In this document: positions 62,597 through 64,000 of the stretch, piece by piece
Position numbering within the stretch: position 1 is the stretch's first letter
Layout: the number at the start of each line of letters is the position of its first letter
Assembly: GCF_029029525.1 (NCBI RefSeq)
Contig: NZ_JAKJSC010000006.1
Location: forward strand, 62,001 to 126,000
Source: Labilibaculum sp. DW002
GTDB taxonomy: Bacteria > Bacteroidota > Bacteroidia > Bacteroidales > Marinifilaceae
Length of the DNA stretch: 64,000 nt
Direction of reading: 5' to 3'
Notes under the pieces: model-generated
Databases searched by the model: none
Told to the model about the DNA's origin: nothing
The model's input: the letters and a program-made list of their open reading frames with translations, nothing else
Translations under genes and position numbers: made by a program

Positions 62597-64000
62597 TTAA
62601 TTGAAATATTTATAGACAGTTAAGGCCTTAGATTTTCCTAATTCTGTTTCCAGTTCTGCGATTGTGGCAATCCTCACATTATCTACCGACTTAAACCTTT
62701 GGATTAACTTCTGAACTGATTTTGGTCCAATTCCTTCAATTTTGTCCAATTCTGAGCTAATAAACGCTTTTGACCGTTTTTGTCGATGGAAAGTAATTGC
62801 AAAACGGTGCGATTCATTTCGCAGATGTTGAATGGTTTTAAGGGTTTCTGAATTCTTATCCAAATACAATGGATATGGATCACCGGGAAAATAGATCTCC
62901 TCCAATTTTTTAGCAATACCAATAACCGATATCTTTCCTCTAAGATCTAGCTTATCTAAACTATTTAAAGCTGCACCCAACTGTCCTTTTCCACCATCAA
63001 TTAAAATCAATTGTGGTAAGCTCTTTCCTTCTTCAAGTAATCTTCGATATCTTCTGTAAATAATTTCTTCCATGGAAGCAAAATCATTTGCTCCAACAAC
63101 GGTCTTAATATTAAAATGGCGATAGTCTTTTTTGAATGGTCGCGCGTTCCTAAATACAACACAAGATGCAACCGGGTGTGTTCCTTGAATATTAGAATTA
63201 TCAAAACATTCAATATGTACTGGTGCATCCTTTAGGCGCAAATCAGTTTTCATAGTTTGAACAATTCTATCAGAATGGGACTGTTTTAATGATTTATCAC
63301 CCTTCTTTAACTTCTCGAGACGGTAATATTTCACATTCCGAAGCGAAAGGTCAAGTAATTTTCGCTTGTCACCACGTTGAGGAACTATAAAACGTATATT
63401 CTGAATTGGCAAATCCAATTCAAATGGAACCAATATCTCTTTTGCAGTACTAAATATTTTCTGACGAATTTCGGTTATTGCCAAAGCCAATAAATCTTCT
63501 TTCGATTCATCCAGCTTTTTCTTCATCTCGATTGTGTGTGCTTGGATGATGGCACCATTTACAACTTTCAAGAAATTAACGTAAGCAAAATTCTCATCAT
63601 CTAGAATTGAATAAATATCAATATTATTAATTGAGGGATTTACAATGGTAGATTTACTTTGATATTTTGCTAGTAGTTCAAGTTTTTCTTTAATGATATG
63701 AGCTTCCTCAAATTTAAAATCAGCAGCAAGAATTTGTATCTTTTCCTTTAAATGAGAAGTAACAGTTCCAATATTACCTTTTAAAATATTACGAATATCT
63801 TGAATCGTTTGCTCATAGTTTTCTCTGCTCTCCTTCCCTACACATGGCGCCTTACAATTACCGATATGGTATTCTAAACAAACTTTAAACTTTAAATCGC
63901 TAATGCCTTCATCTGTTAATCGCAAGTTACACGTTCGCAATTGATATAAAGAACGAATCATATCCATCAAAATTCGAACCATCTTAACACTTGTATAGGG
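62597..64000 (-). CDS. uvrC: Excinuclease ABC subunit C (5' end outside window)
   Basis: UvrC of nucleotide-excision repair, cut by the right edge. The frame stays open to 64000, where the last codons read PYTSVKMVRILMDMIRSLYQLRTC, so the N-terminal GIY-YIG nuclease domain is mostly beyond the window. Seen here are the Cys cluster (CNLRL, CLEYHIGNCKAPC), the UVR motif for UvrB contact (FKFEEAHIIKEKLELLAKYQ), the RNase-H-like nuclease half (IECFDNSNIQGTHPVASCVVF, LILIDGGKGQLGAAL) and the C-terminal HhH region (LDKIEGIGPKSVQKLIQRF). The apparent ATG at 63982 is internal. Confidence 0.95.
   Translation of the reverse strand, partial: PYTSVKMVRILMDMIRSLYQLRTCNLRLTDEGISDLKFKVCLEYHIGNCKAPCVGKESRENYEQTIQDIRNILKGNIGTVTSHLKEKIQILAADFKFEEAHIIKEKLELLAKYQSKSTIVNPSINNIDIYSILDDENFAYVNFLKVVNGAIIQAHTIEMKKKLDESKEDLLALAITEIRQKIFSTAKEILVPFELDLPIQNIRFIVPQRGDKRKLLDLSLRNVKYYRLEKLKKGDKSLKQSHSDRIVQTMKTDLRLKDAPVHIECFDNSNIQGTHPVASCVVFRNARPFKKDYRHFNIKTVVGANDFASMEEIIYRRYRRLLEEGKSLPQLILIDGGKGQLGAALNSLDKLDLRGKISVIGIAKKLEEIYFPGDPYPLYLDKNSETLKTIQHLRNESHRFAITFHRQKRSKAFISSELDKIEGIGPKSVQKLIQRFKSVDNVRIATIAELETELGKSKALTVYKYFN

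Noticed and set aside
63980-63982. ATG as start of uvrC
   Set aside because: The frame continues upstream to the window edge with residues PYTSVK typical of UvrC; the true start is outside the window.

Overview
The window comes from an AT-rich member of the Bacteroidota. Evidence seen directly: predicted lipoproteins with Bacteroidota-style signal peptides, weak Shine-Dalgarno sequences, many promoters of the form TTG-N18-21-TAnnTTTG, the bactofilin-AtpZ-AtpI-like-atpBEFHAG order, DUF4271-hemD-rnpA-yidD-S41 peptidase, and an ECF sigma/anti-sigma pair. A marine Marinilabiliales-type bacterium (Marinifilaceae or a relative) is my guess from overall gene content, not a demonstrated assignment.

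Layout. 0.4-2.7 kb: a Na/phosphate cotransporter with a Pho-box-like double repeat, converging on a C_GCAxxG_C_C protein. 2.7-16.1 kb (all minus): an alpha-mannoside operon read gntR - ROK kinase - GH92 - (alpha/alpha)6 glycosidase - phosphomannose isomerase - GH92 - GH3. It ends in a decayed copy of a GH92 3' end, and a shared palindrome ATGTTYRAACAT sits at two of its start regions. It would trim mannose from glycans in the periplasm, phosphorylate it and feed it to fructose-6-phosphate; no SusC/SusD or sugar transporter is in the window. 16.1-22.7 kb: bactofilin and F-type ATP synthase genes without atpD/atpC. 23-32.7 kb: housekeeping genes (fabH, rpmF, yceD/DUF177, histidine kinase, mnmH, AIM24, rsgA, exodeoxyribonuclease III, AspT/YidE transporter, pepE). 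32.7-37.6 kb: TPR histidine kinase, then ECF sigma - membrane anti-sigma-like protein - outer-membrane protein. 37.7-43.0 kb (plus): P4-type acid phosphatase, DUF4271, hemD, rnpA, yidD, C-terminal processing peptidase. 43-53 kb: GNAT, LytTR membrane regulator, an orphan ExbB/MotA-like protein, an array of four REP-like palindromes, polA split by a one-base frameshift, queD, an ArsR regulator, polyprenyl diphosphate synthase, PAS histidine kinase, deoC.

53.4-60.4 kb holds the most unusual system. Four tightly packed lipoprotein genes encode a BMP/PnrA-type binding protein, a fusion of a Leu/Ile/Val-type periplasmic binding domain to a legumain/GPI8-like C13 cysteine peptidase (catalytic His and Cys both visible), a small Ig-like lipoprotein and a 462-residue lipoprotein of unknown function. 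No permease or ATPase accompanies the two binding proteins, so I infer a ligand-sensing, protease-output surface or periplasmic module rather than an importer. A membrane-anchored TPR protein with a LuxR-type DNA-binding domain lies just upstream.

60.5-64 kb: MazG-like pyrophosphohydrolase, dtd, lipoate-protein ligase, and uvrC cut by the window edge. No tRNA, rRNA, CRISPR array, insertion sequence or prophage was recognised. Percent identities and folding energies were not computed; homology calls rest on motifs read by eye.
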